Source: Rallus limicola
Taxonomy: Eukaryota; Chordata; Aves; Gruiformes; Rallidae
Assembly: GCA_022605955.1 (NCBI GenBank)
Contig: JAKCOZ010000008.1
Span: 10,046,001-10,110,000, forward strand
Direction of reading: 5' to 3'
Length of the DNA stretch: 64,000 nt
Shown: one piece after another, positions 49,326-60,600 of the stretch
Layout: each line of letters begins with the position of its first letter
Position numbering within the stretch: the first letter of the stretch is position 1
The notes under the pieces: generated by a model
The model's database searches: none
Told to the model about the DNA's origin: nothing
Seen by the model: only the letters and a program-made list of their open reading frames with translations
Program-made: the position numbers and the translations under genes

Positions 49326-49481
49326 ACACTTAACAAGAATAATTTGATACCGGATGACAGGACCAACTTCTACCCATTGCAGCAAACCAATGTGTACACG
49401 ACAACCTATTATCCCAGTACACTGAATAAATATGACTACAGGCCCGAGGCCTCCCCTGGAAGGACCTTTACCAACAGCTGA
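49326..49481 (+). CDS. SEMA5B: SEMA5B terminal coding exon (C-terminal tail and stop)
   Basis: This exon starts in phase 0 after a CTTTTCCAG acceptor and encodes 51 residues: TLNKNNLIPDDRTNFYPLQQ, then TNVYTTTYYPSTLNKYDYRP and EASPGRTFTNS, ending at TGA (49479-49481). It is the distal cytoplasmic tail, rich in tyrosine and threonine. LNKNNLIPDDR, FYPLQQTNVYTTTYYPS and RPEASPG agree with mammalian SEMA5B as recalled. The last residues differ from the mammalian end, and the KYDY segment resembles the tyrosine-rich end of SEMA5A. With this exon the visible coding sequence is 1,765 nt, 587 residues plus stop, with no internal frameshift. Confidence 0.97.
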   Translation, partial: TLNKNNLIPDDRTNFYPLQQTNVYTTTYYPSTLNKYDYRPEASPGRTFTNS

Positions 49482-50014
49482 TGATGGACAGATCCTACGG
49501 GACTGGATCACTTCCTATATGAATTTTTTTAATTGATTTTATGGACCAAACACTGGCCCAGCCTCTAGATGTAAATATTGTACAGTAGGGTCTTTTTTTT
49601 TTTCCTTTGGTTAATTGTATTTCTTGTAAACAGCACATCTCCTTACAAGGACAAAAATGCATATGGACCATTCTGCAGAGGTTGTGGATATTTGGCTGGA
49701 GATGGCTCTTACTGCTGCAACTGTTTATGCCTGGAAGATCAGCGTTGCAGTCCAAGGCGGACATTGTCAAGGAGGTGGCTCTGCGCTGGGCTCGGTGCCC
49801 ACCAAGCAGCAGTACACGACACCCGGGTGCACTCCAAGCAAGGCAAGAGGTGGCCTCCTGAGACAGGGGTGTCTGGTGAGGAACATCCTTCCTGAGACAG
49901 GGTAGCAATGGTGCACTGGAGGACACGCAGCTCATGAGACAGGCTGAGCAGGACTCCATCGTGCCAACAACTTGAAGAATGTTTTCTTTTTCTTTCTCTT
50001 TTTTTCATGTTAAC

Positions 50015-50059
50015 TTTTTTTTTTTTACATTTATGCAAAAAAAAAAAAGAAAAAAAAAA
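50015..50059 (+). repeat. T12/A12 inverted homopolymers in the 3' UTR
   Basis: A T12 run (50015-50026) is followed after ten bases by an A12 run (50037-50048), a single G and an A10 run (50050-50059). In RNA the U12 and A12 tracts would form a continuous hairpin stem. A second U-rich tract lies just upstream (49981-50005). The A-tract is also a likely site of oligo-dT internal priming in cDNA libraries. Confidence 0.75.
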
Positions 50060-51454
50060 GGTGACTTTCCAGGGCCGTGTTCCCTGTATCTTCAACAGAA
50101 TCTTTTCATATTGCAGGAAATACTCTCCGCAGCCTTCTTTGGTAATATGCAGTTCAGCTGATGAGAAACAACACACAAACAAAGTGCATTACCCAAAGAA
50201 GCTTTCCAGAATGTTTCCAGTCTTAATTAAAAGAAAATTATACAGGCAGTGAGATACTGAGAAAAGTAAATGTTGGAATAACATCGGAGACATGAACTTG
50301 GAGTGCCTAACAAACAAAGATGTTTATATCACTGGAAAAAAAAGATGTGATGATTGCTGCACAAGAGCCATGGGCTTTTTTTCTTTCTTCCTTTTTCTTT
50401 TTTTTTTCCTGAGATGGTGTTAACTCTTTTTGTTCTAGCTTTGATCCTGATTGCATCTGCCAGGAGAGGCAACTTCAGAGGCCATGTTCTTCTTGTGGGA
50501 AATCACCATGCTTTGGGCTAATTTTTCCTCTTGGTTTATTGTTGGTTTTTAGATCGTTTACTTTCAAAGAATGAATAATTTGGACTTTGCAGGGGGGAGG
50601 GTATTTTTGTAAGGAATGTTTCCATAGTCTGAGATGACCCAGAAAGTCTGATGCACATTCCTATAGCATCTTCCAGTCGGTGCTCTATGAAATAGTGACA
50701 CAGCTGAGTAATGTGCATTGTTTGCCAATATTTCTTTAATTTTTCTGAACAAAACCAACCCAACAAACAAATGCTGCTGCGGCTACTGAAGTAAATTGGG
50801 GCAGTAGTGTTATTAAACAGTATATCCAGCCTTGAAATGTAATTCTGTGTATGTGTGTGACTGTGTCTATAAGAACTGTATTAGTTTGATGCAGAAGCCA
50901 TGTTGTCTACAACCAGATGTTTGTCTGACATAATTGTTTGGCAAAAAAAGGAAACTTCTTGCTGGTGCTTAATGTACAATTACATCCAACGTGTTAGCAA
51001 TGTGAAACAAGTTCACCGCTGTTATCATTCAGTGTTTCTAAATATTTATAATGAACTCCTGACGCTACGGATTCTAGACCGTCGCGATACTGAGCATGAG
51101 ATAAAAGTGCACCCTGAAACGCGCATGAGCTCCGCCTGGTCCTGAGCTTGGCTTTGTTGTCCGCATCCTACTCTGGCGATTGCCATGCCCGCGCTTGGCC
51201 ATCGGCTTGGCCCTGTTCCCAGCAGTCCCCTTTGTCCTTGCTTCGTTTCAGATTCGTTTCTCGGTGCTGTTCCTTTGCAGTTGCTTGTTTGGAAGCCCAG
51301 CTTGGGCTGTGTGCTCGGCTCTTTCACGTAGGCAGCTGGTAGGAGATGAGGAAAGACTGTGGTGTTGCTCTGGATAAGGATATTGCTTTTCCTGAGAGGA
51401 AAAGCCAACATGGCTCTGTAAGCCTGTTTTATGGTGGTTTGACCAGAAGGCAAG

Positions 51455-51537
51455 AATAAAGTAGCCTCCCATTTTTAAATTACTTTCTGTGACTTCAGTT
51501 TGCAGTGATTGAAGGCTGTAGGGATATTTGTAATAAA
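51455..51537 (+). terminator. Proximal polyadenylation signals (two AATAAA)
   Basis: AATAAA at 51455-51460 and again at 51532-51537. The first is followed within about 40 nt by a TG-rich stretch (TTTCTGTGACTTCAGTTTGC). Use of either would give a 3' UTR of about 2 kb. Confidence 0.45.
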
Positions 51538-53257
51538 GGAGGGTCATTAGCTCTGCCACAAAGCTCCCTCAGGCTCAGTGGTGCCTGTCACTTCCAGCAG
51601 CTGTTTTTCTAATTTAGCAGCTCGTCCTGCCTCTGCTTGGGTCTCACCGGGGGAAGCAGAGAGATCAGAGGGAGAGAGGGGTGCCCTTAAATAGATGGAC
51701 TCACATTTGAAGCAACTGGCTCAGGAGCTGTTGCAAACCTCGAAGCTTTGTCTGAAGCGACATGCTGCAACCCACAGGTAGTAGACACAGGAGCTCAGCA
51801 GCCCTAAGCCACCTGGAAGCATGAGCAGCAGAAGCCAAGCAGGAAAGCACTGTTAGCAGGTACCAGCGCTGCAAGGAGGCTCTTCCCTGGCACCTAAACC
51901 CCATCTGAGTAGTGACGCCTTTGTGCCTCATGCTGTAATGAGTTCACCCCGCCTCGCCGAATTTCCATGTCCCCCTCAGTGACACTGAAAATCCTCGCTG
52001 AAAGTAGTTCTAACAAGTGTGTAGCCCAGGGGTTGAAAATTATTACATTAGACTATCAGGATGGGATTTCCCAGCTTTATGTGATTCAGAAGAGAACATT
52101 GGCTCCCAAGATCACTCCAGTCATTGTAAAATCAAAGCCACCTCTGAGCTTCCCCTTCAGAAGATTCCCTGTATCGACACATTCTGCAGTTGCCGTGCGC
52201 GTGGCAGGGTTGCAGCTGGAGGCTGGGAAGGATGCAAGCAAGCCAAACCTTCCAATTATTTTAATTTTCTATTTTTCTTTTTTTTTCCCCCCTCTCCTTC
52301 AACTTTTTTCTGTTTTCAGCTTTGCAGAATAACAATATGTAGACTGTTTTGGTGGGAGGTTTTCCCTCAAAGTGGGAAAATCATTTAACTCTTCAGCTCA
52401 CCGAGATAGGTCGCTACTGCCATTCCCTCTGGAGATGGATATTTTGTAGGTTATTGGAGGGTAGATGCTTTGAGGGTGGTGCATGTGGTTATAGTTTCAT
52501 GGAGACATTCCTTCTTACCAGCCATCCAAATGGATTCAGCCCTTTTTCATATAATTGGCAATCACAGCAAGGGTCTGTAGGCTCCATTTGAGCGGAAAGC
52601 AGAATCTAGGAGAGAGCAAGAGAGAGAGCAAAAGAAAGAAATCAGAATGCTTATTACTCAATTAATGTTTGCATTAGAGTGCAGTTCTTTAAAGACGATG
52701 TTAATGTGGTGTGAGGGTTGTGTTTTTTGATGAGCTCTCTAACGCGTGGCAGGTTAATGACACTGGGTACAGGGATGTTCTTGCGATCCAGGTGATTCGG
52801 CAGCTTGATCATCAGGACTGTACTATCTGCAGCAGCTTGAATTGCTCCTGCAGCTGGATGTTGAGCTTGCTAAAACTTCCTACTCCAGAGGCCATCTTAA
52901 AGTACGCTGGACATGCGCTTAGTTTGTGAGCATTGCTTTCCAAAGGGCTCACCTTGCCTCTTATAGTCTTCTTTCCTTTCACTTCTAAGGCAGAGGAGGG
53001 GAAGTTTGGGCAGTTCCCATGCTGGTCCAGAGATGCTGGTTCTCTGTGAGCCCTCTGAGCAGGGTTCCAGTGTAAAACAGGATGGAAATCCTACAGCCAA
53101 GTATGTAGCAGAAGTGTATTTAATTAGGCCATTCTTCTTCCTTTTTCTGTGGAAGTGGCTGCCTTTCTCCATCCAGAAGGAGCGTGCGGTACGGCGTGAC
53201 CCAGGCTGCCTTGTGCCGCTGCTGCCAGGCTTTACTTGATCCGCTGTCCCCTCCAGA

Positions 53258-53381
53258 AATAAACTGTGTGGCTCACTGGGGGACAAACTGCCTGGCGACC
53301 AAACCGCAGCCTCAGAGGTGCTGTGGTTCTAAGGGTGCACTTCAACACCCAGTGTATGAGCCAGCGCTGCTCTTAAATAAA
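53258..53381 (+). terminator. Middle polyadenylation signals (two AATAAA)
   Basis: AATAAA at 53258-53263, followed by CTGTGTGGCTC, and at 53376-53381. Either would end the UTR at about 3.8-3.9 kb. There is no further support. Confidence 0.35.
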
Positions 53382-53623
53382 TGAACTGTACAGATGCTAT
53401 AGGAGAAGAACACGTATTGTCTTACCACCACTGTTCCAAATGCCTTACGTTGGGAGAACGAGACGGGTGGTTTGAGATGGGCAGAGAGAAGGGATGGAGC
53501 CCACGTCTGGAGCAGACGATCAGATGCCTCCAGCGTTAATCTGATGCTAAACCCACCTGGAGAGGAAATTGCTGTCCACTGAGATTGATTTATTCTTTGT
53601 ACCAAATGTAGTGGGGGGAAAAG

Positions 53624-53782
53624 TTATATATATATATATAAATATATATATAAAAAATGTAAATGTAAAGTTTGTGTAACAACTTACTCTTTTTTTTTTT
53701 TTTTTTGTAATAGTGTATACATCTATCCACGGATAGATACAGTATATATTTATAATATATACACACACAATATATATATTTA
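53624..53782. repeat. TA microsatellites with T17 and a short palindrome
   Basis: (TA)n at 53624-53652, a T17 run (53690-53706) and further TA/CA repeats at 53741-53782. Between them, ATCTATCC (53721-53728) and GGATAGAT (53731-53738) form an inverted repeat with a 2-nt centre. The block lies in the probable 3' UTR and is likely to be polymorphic. Confidence 0.85.
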
Positions 53783-54523
53783 GCAAAATGCCTGCAGAGG
53801 AAACTTAGAATAAGAAAGGCAGTGCTGGTATTCAAATTCTACAGGGACAAAGTGAAGAAAAAAAAAAAACCAAACCCTGTAACCATCTAGTGTCCTTTCC
53901 ATTATGTTTAAAAGAAAAAATCACTTTTGAGGTAAATGAAATATAATTTTTTAATTGAAAAGAAAATTGATTTTTCTAGTTAGAAATGCTGATTCTCCCC
54001 TAAATCGTTCTGTTTAAGAATGATTAAGAAAATGGTTCTTGTTACTACTTACACTTTCTGAATAAGCCTCCCAAATCTCTCATGTGTATCGCTCTATTGT
54101 TTTTGTAATTATAAGTAGGGAGTAATTGTGCAAAGAAAATTAAAATAGCAAGTAGGAGTAACAAATATGGTACCATTAGAGGAAAAGACATCGTCTATTG
54201 GAACGTGAAAAATGTCATTTGCCATGTTAAAGAAGTTAGCAACTGCTTTGTGAGTTATTGATCGCCACCCCTGTCAGCCTTGCCTTATAGTCACACTGGG
54301 GGCTTTCAGTACAGGGTGTAGGGAAGCCCTGGAAACCCGTGGCTTTTGGTTATTGGAGGGGTCCAAAAAAAGCCTCCTGATGCTCTGGGTGGATCTGGAG
54401 CTTCCAGCATCAGCAGTCATGGCTCTGCATCCATTCCTCACCCTGTCACTCCTACCAGCTGGCCTGCACACATGGCAAGGTGCAGCACCCCTTGGAGCTG
54501 TCTGGCCTAACAGAAGAATACCC

Positions 54524-54529
54524 AATAAA
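54524..54529 (+). terminator. Polyadenylation signal candidate (AATAAA)
   Basis: A single AATAAA hexamer in GC-richer UTR sequence without a clear GT-rich element after it. It is probably not a major site. Confidence 0.2.
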
Positions 54530-55626
54530 TCGGGCTGGAAGGATTCATATTTTGCCTATCAGATCACTTCAAAGCCCTGGTAGCCAACAGCCCTCAAGCT
54601 TGTGAGGAGACAACTTTAGGCAGCTTCAAGAGCAGGTCTGGGGTAGGTGAGCAAACCCAGAAGAGCTGATGCTGCCTGATTGCCAAAGCCCCCAAAACCG
54701 GGCAGAAGCCCCTCTGGAGCTGGGTCCTTGTGGCACATGCCCAATTCTTATCCCAGCTGTTCTGCCTGGCAAGCCCTCCTTTGGGAAAGTTGGGGAATTT
54801 GAGTGTCTGCATCAGTCCTGGCTGGAGGAGCAAAACCAGTGACTGACCAGATGGCCACCAGTGTAAGCGTTCCATAGCATTCAGCATTAGCTTGGGTCTT
54901 GACCTCCAATGTTTTTTCCCCTGTCCTGCCTCCAGCCTGGGCTATAAATGCACCCCTGCTCTTTGAGGGGTTCAGAGCTGTAAGAGCAGCTTTTGGCTTT
55001 CTGCAAGTCCCAGGCATGACTTGGTTTCACACAGATCTGAGTGTGAAAAGCACCAATGCCGCACTCTAGCTCCGAAACCTCCACAAGCAGAGTGCTGTTA
55101 ATGCACATGCCATGGAGCTGAGCATTGATCTGCACGGATGGGCCATTAATCCTTGAAGGAAAAATGGTTTTAGTACCAAAAATGTCAAACAAACGTTTGA
55201 CAGCTGGCCAGCTGCGTGACAGTGTGGGTTCTGTCCACACCCCACCCTTGGGTACCACCCAAACCTGCGCACACTTCAAAGCAATGTGGTTAGTTAGAAG
55301 CTTTCCCACCGAGGAGGGTTTAAGGAGGATGAATGGGCTGTGAGATGGCATTGATGGGATTTAGCTTGTAATTGCAGTGGGAGAGTGGCAGATGCAATAT
55401 TGGATCTCAGATACGGGGGGAATTATTAAGCGCCCCGAAACAGCAAAACCCGGAGGGTACTGTTGGACTCCTGTTGTGAAGGCACATCACCCTTCCTATG
55501 CAATCGAACTTGATGGTACTTTAGTATAAAGGTGACCTAGACTGTAATCACTGCCTTTAGACACTGTGAATTTTTTTTGGGTACTCTGTATTTTTATATA
55601 TTGTACAATGTAAAGAATAATTCAGA

Positions 55627-55632
55627 AATAAA
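55627..55632 (+). terminator. Distal SEMA5B polyadenylation signal (AATAAA)
   Basis: The hexamer is preceded by two TGTA elements (about 55603-55611) in AT-rich sequence and followed 20-35 nt later by GGTGAGTTGTT. Beyond it the composition changes abruptly to GC-richer sequence. These are the features of a strong, final cleavage site. Confidence 0.55.
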
Positions 55633-55650
55633 ACAGCCCAACCTGGCAAG

Positions 55651-57129
55651 CTGGTGAGTTGTTATTTCCCCCCGCCGTGGCCGATGCACAGCAGGGCTGG
55701 GGCTGATGCTGAGCAGCATCACAGGGAATGTGGAGGAGCTTCCTCCTGGTGTTGGGGGCCAAGGGCAAGGCAAAATCAGGGCACTGCAGCATATGTCCTT
55801 CCTCCCTGCCTGCCTCTGCCTGCATCCTGAGCCCCAGGTTTGGATTATATTTGTCACCAGTTGCAGACTACGTGGTTACAAACTTGTGTCACTAACGCCA
55901 AAGTCTGTGGCTGCAATTCCCCCCCCCCCCATACACCCCAAATGGTGGCATACGGCCCCACACCAGGCACTTTTGAAGCACAGTATCCCCAAGCAAGGTG
56001 CCCAGTGAGGTAAGATCAATTCGATGTGAATTTCAAGGCGCCAAATCCTACTTGGACGTGTTCCTCCTTCTGCTCCCTGCACATCACACCAAGCCTCCAA
56101 GGACACAACCGCTCACTGTGCCAAGGAGATGGGCTGGCTGCACTGAGCTCATGGTCTGTGGAGCCTTTCAGGTGTACATGCTCAGGCACAGTGAGACCCC
56201 ATCGCTGCACCTGCTCAAGCCCCATATATTGATGGGAAAAGTTACAGAGAGCCGAGGGACACGTTTTGATTGAAGGATGATTGTAGCCTCGTGTTGAGGA
56301 ACGTTATAGCTCTTGCTGCATTTATTAATCAAAGTAAAGACCATGAAAAGTGACAGAGTCAGGAACATTTTAGTTTATGTTCCGATACAGCTCAAGACTT
56401 ATATTGAAGTTTCATACAGAAAATTACACCATAATGTCGTAAAAAATAGATTGGATTACTAATAACCTGAAACGTGCTACACCTGCATACATAATACTTT
56501 AATCCTACTAAATCATAAGCTATCATTTGGGTGTTTTCATAGTCTCAAGTGTGCACACCGGAATTTCTTTTCAATGCAGACCATTAAAAAGTAATTGAGA
56601 GGCACGAGCTCAGGAAAAACAAACTCGCTGTAATAAGATGGATTTTTTTCCCCTCCCTGGTTAGTTTGCACGACAAGCCGGGGAGGCCATTTCTGAGTGG
56701 TTTTGTTTTGCATCAAGGCACCTCTGCTCACAATTAGAGCAAAGTATCACGTTGGAACCTATATCCAATTTCCTTAAAAATCTGTCTACCACATTTGTTT
56801 CCTAGTTGCTCATTTGATGCATTGGTCTGCAGGTTCCCTCATAGCCCCAGCACCTTCTGGTCTCCCTCCTCCCCTGCACATCCCACCTGCATCCTTTTTC
56901 CTCCTTAATTCTCACCTGTGTGTAGGAAACAGCAAAAACTTTGTTACCTCACAGGTTCCCCGTTGGCTTTTTATTAAGCCAAAGCTGCTCGTGGGGTTTG
57001 CTGGGGACCACCCGCAGCTGCAGCAGCAAACATGGGGGAGGCTGAGTGTGAGAAGTGGAGGAAAAGCCAAAAGTGGAAGGTTCCCCCCCCCCGATGCAGC
57101 TCTGTGTGCTTCCTCCCAGCTCCCTGCAG
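55651..57129. other. Intergenic or convergent 3' region
   Basis: No coding exon is recognised. It has a C12 run at 55919-55930 and a C10 run at 57083-57092. The AT-rich part (about 56290-56800) read on the minus strand looks like 3' UTR sequence leading to an AATAAA (see 56321-56326). Open frames on both strands are short or without domains. Confidence 0.6.
56321..56326 (-). terminator. Candidate minus-strand polyadenylation signal (AATAAA)
   Basis: TTTATT on the + strand is AATAAA on the minus strand, preceded there by about 450 nt of AT-rich, repeat-free sequence. A convergent gene is expected here if the human order (SEMA5B facing SLC49A4) is kept, but no SLC49A4 coding sequence is seen in the window. 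The call rests on the hexamer and on composition. Confidence 0.3.
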
Positions 57130-57620
57130 CAAACGCTTTAGGGCTGCCCCGAGCCAGACGCTGCAGTGACGAAGCTGCCGCAGCCCCGACGCCCCCGAGT
57201 CCCTTTTTGCTGGTGGTTTCTCTCCCATCGACGGCTGGAAATCTCCATGGCTGGCAGGGCACTCGTCTGGGCAAAGACACGGCCAATGCGCGGCGTTAGG
57301 GAGGCAGCAAGGGGCAGGGATGGCAGCCCAGCCCAGTTCATGTCAGCGCATGTGGAAACACCGGAGCAGGCACTGGGATGGACGCGCTGCAAGCGCCGCA
57401 GGGTCGCTGAGCATCTGCGCACCGGCCCCCGGCCGTTACGGGGAGCAAGCCCTGTCAGACAGAGGTAATCTCCCCCCTGCACAGGCACCGCGTCCTGCAG
57501 GTAGCGCAGAAGTAAGGAACACCCTGCAGCCCGCTTTGCGCCGTCTCTCTCGCACCTGATGCTCATACGCTGCCGGGAGCCGTGGCCAGGCAGAGCATCG
57601 TGCGGACACTCCCCTCGGGA
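57130..57620. promoter_or_regulatory. CpG-island-like block
   Basis: I count about 38 CpG dinucleotides in 480 bp at roughly 60-65% G+C, against about 45-50 expected from base composition. The observed/expected ratio is thus near 0.8 by hand count, while the flanking sequence is CpG-poor. It lies about 1.5-2 kb beyond the SEMA5B distal polyadenylation signal, where a promoter is not expected between two convergent genes. No TATA box or coding first exon is evident on either strand. It may be a promoter of an unannotated transcript, an orphan CpG island or a terminal exon of the neighbour. Confidence 0.6.
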
Positions 57621-60600
57621 AGCAGTCAGGCTACGGCCATGGGAAAAAGCCCCCAGTGGGTGTCCTACTGCCCTGCCCAGCACCCGCCCCCTCAGTGTCC
57701 TCTGCCCCACCTGTGTCCCGGTACCCCTCACCATAATGTGACCGTAAGCCCTGGCTCCAGCTCCCGAATTCCCTTCAGCCCATGCAGGTGATTGCCACGG
57801 CAGCCCTGCTGCTGACGGTTCCCAGGCTCGGGGGCAGTCCCCGGGTCAGCTTAAATCAGCTCAGTGCACAGCCAGCTCCACCTCAACACGCAGGAGCAGC
57901 AACACTTTCTCCTGCAAAAGCATCACTGCCTGTGGTGTCATTTTTTTCCCCTCAAGTGTACAGCCCAGAGACCCACGTGGGCTCAAGCACACAGCCTGGT
58001 CTCAAACAAACACACAGCTTAATTACCAACAGCTTCGGAGGGTCATTACAAATGCTCTTTTGCCAAGAGCTGAAATGCCTTTTGCCGTGGTTTGGTTTGC
58101 TCATTCATAAAAAGCCCCTCGTGGCACTGTCACTGCAACTGCTGTTTCAAAAGCTGACTGTCAGGTTAACCAAAGGGAGGCAGAGCTCAGCACTGCCCAA
58201 GCCTGTTCCCAAAAGGAAAAAAATAAACAACCCACAACACAGCCCTGCCACACTTTGGGGTGGTTTGGGGGAGATTTTTCAAGGTCAAACGTCACAGTTT
58301 ATGAACCAGCAATTAGCTGGAAGCAAAACATAATCCTGGTTTTCCAACCCTCTGTGGAATCTTCCAGACCAGAGGTTAGCATCAACCATGGCAAACAACA
58401 GGCTGGAGGTTCCATCCATCCAACCTTGATGCATTCTTTGATTTTTACAGCTCCCACAGTCATTTCCTTGCTGCTGTGGGAATAACAGAGCCAGCAATGG
58501 ATTGCTCTCCTCTCGGGCGCAGGGTAACGAGCAGTCTTCAGGAACATTTGGTATTCCCATGATGTGAATCATCAATGGGCACAGAGAAAACCATACCCAT
58601 TTTTGCAGTACTTACTTAATTTACTGTCGCAAGCACGCGAGCTGTATGGGAGAGCATAATGCCGACACACTTCCCTTACCCTGGCAGGAGCCACATTATT
58701 GTTTTCTGTTTTCACATTTCTTAGCAACGACGTCTTTTCCTGCCCGTCTTTCTTCATAGGAGCTCGGCTGAAATGATTTTTGTGTTGTACCCAGTTTACA
58801 TGCCAGCTTACATCAGCCTGTCCACGGGTGAGAGAGAGCCTTGCTTTCTGCCTGAAAGCCTCCTGGCAATTACTGCTGTCTTCTGCTGATCCATCGCTCC
58901 TCCGGCGCGGCACTGGACGAGACAAACCTCACTGCCTGGCAGAGGCTGCCCACCCCGGGTTGCAGCTCGGACCCTGGCCGTCCCCACCATGCTGGGTGCT
59001 GCTGCAGCCAAGGAGTGTCTGGAGCTAACAGGTACGGATGCTCCAACCGTCACTTCTGCCAGCCCAGAGACCCACAGTCCTGCCCCAGCCCAGATGAAAT
59101 CCTCATCCAACACAGGATGAGCTGCGATGCTTCGGCACAGGATAAGATCTGTTCTGAAAGCTCTCTCTCACAAAGTCCTCTCCCCACTTTGGTGGCAGCT
59201 GCAGGCATTTCTGTGTGAGGGTGTGACGCTGAGTTCACACTTCTGCTGCTCATCTGCTCACCACAAACCCTGCTGAGCTGCCCCGTCCTTCACTCCCCAA
59301 AACCCGACCACGAAGCTGCACAGAATATCCTGACCCTCGGCTCGGCAAGTGAAGGCAGGCTTAGGAGAGCCCCGGGCAGAGTTCAAGGTTCAGGAGGTGG
59401 TGGGGTCAGATTGGGTACTGGCAGGGTCAGCTCAGCTGCTGGCATTCCCTCTGCCTGCACCCACCTGAGCCCCATCCCCAGGGTCTCACTGAGGCGGCAT
59501 TTCTCTGAGTGCTGCCCCTGGGGAGGTTTGTACCCCCTCCTCAAGGCCTTCTGGTGTGTACTCATCATGGTTGCAGGTCTGTGGCCAAGCAGATGGGTGG
59601 ACAGACAGGCAGATAGATGGACATCGCAGCCCTTGAAGCCTCCAGGGCAGGAGTCAGCCCATCCTGGTGTCACTGGCAGAGCCCCTCCAGCCCCAGGACC
59701 TCTGCAGGTATGGAGCGAAGCAGAAATCTCCCAGGGCTGCTCAGCCCCTGTGATGTGCAGCAGGTGAGCAAAGGCATGTAGGGGCTGCTGCTGCTCTTCC
59801 CTGACACCAGCATCCCTGGGGACTGGGCTGCAGCACTGAGACACCCAAACACCCACACCCAGCGATTACAAGCAGCCTTGGCTTCTTCCGCAGCCTCTGC
59901 TGCAGGGAGGCGAGGAATCCATGGGCAGCTCTGTCACATCTGGGCACAACACTGAGTGCTGCACCCAGCCTGGCCTCCTGCTCCCGCAGGTCCCGGTTGG
60001 CAGCTCCAAGGTGGTTGGGGAGAGAGCCAGCAGCGAGCACTGAACAGGGGTGCACCAGGAAGGGGAGAGCGTGTCCTTTATACGTCAGGGAAAAGGACAA
60101 CTTTAAACAACAACAACAAAATAGAGATCAGGTAAAAAAACCTCTGAGAAAGAACAAGCACAAGGGGGGTCACCAACACACACAACAACATCAGGGATCT
60201 GGGAAGGACCCTCTGCTCTCATCCCCCAAGGACAGAGATTTCCACAGCACCGCAAAGATAAATACGACCAGGACCTGGAGCCTTCAGCTCCCATATATAG
60301 CCTGGAAAGAGGCTGTTGCTAAGAATAGTGGGGCCCAGATATTCCAGGATAGGAGAGTTGACAGATTTCTTCCCTGCACTAATAGGATGCGAGACTGTTT
60401 TAAACTTGCCCTGGTAAGCTGTCAGGGCCTTGCTGAAGAGCTGGGCTGAGAAAATAGACGTGGATCAAGAGATGCCAGGTCAGGCCCGTTTCAGCGAGAT
60501 GCAGGATAAACACAAGGAGGTTATTCCTAAGGGTCTCCTTTCCAAAAGCCTGAACAGAGACGTTAAGGACGGGAACCAGCAAAACCAACCAGCTTGCAGC

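Larger units (their letters stand above)
49482..55650 (+). other. SEMA5B: SEMA5B probable 3' UTR
   Basis: No coding potential is seen after the stop. The sequence is AT-rich with many homopolymers and contains AATAAA hexamers at 51455, 51532, 53258, 53376, 54524 and 55627, suggesting alternative ends. The last one is the most convincing end: it follows TGTA elements (the CFIm type) and an AT-rich stretch, and is followed by a GT-rich segment (about 55650-55665). The longest UTR would be about 6.15 kb. Without transcript data the real end could be earlier, for instance near 51480 or 51560. Confidence 0.6.

Noticed and set aside
11086..49481. Identification of the gene as SEMA5A instead of SEMA5B
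   Set aside because: The PSI end (EDSSNMSLWTQNIT), the divergent fourth TSR, the juxtamembrane ILPASS linker and the tail (SQESTVIHP, NEKYTPMEFK, FYPLQQTNVYTTTYYPS) fit SEMA5B. Only residues shared by both class 5 members fit SEMA5A.
56814..57299. 161-codon plus-strand open frame
   Set aside because: Proline- and alanine-rich translation typical of GC-rich non-coding DNA, with no domain or homologue that I recognise.
57138..57734. 198-codon minus-strand open frame in the CpG-rich block
   Set aside because: High G+C lowers stop-codon frequency, the sequence has no recognisable domain, and overlapping open frames exist on the other strand. Kept only as context for the CpG island.
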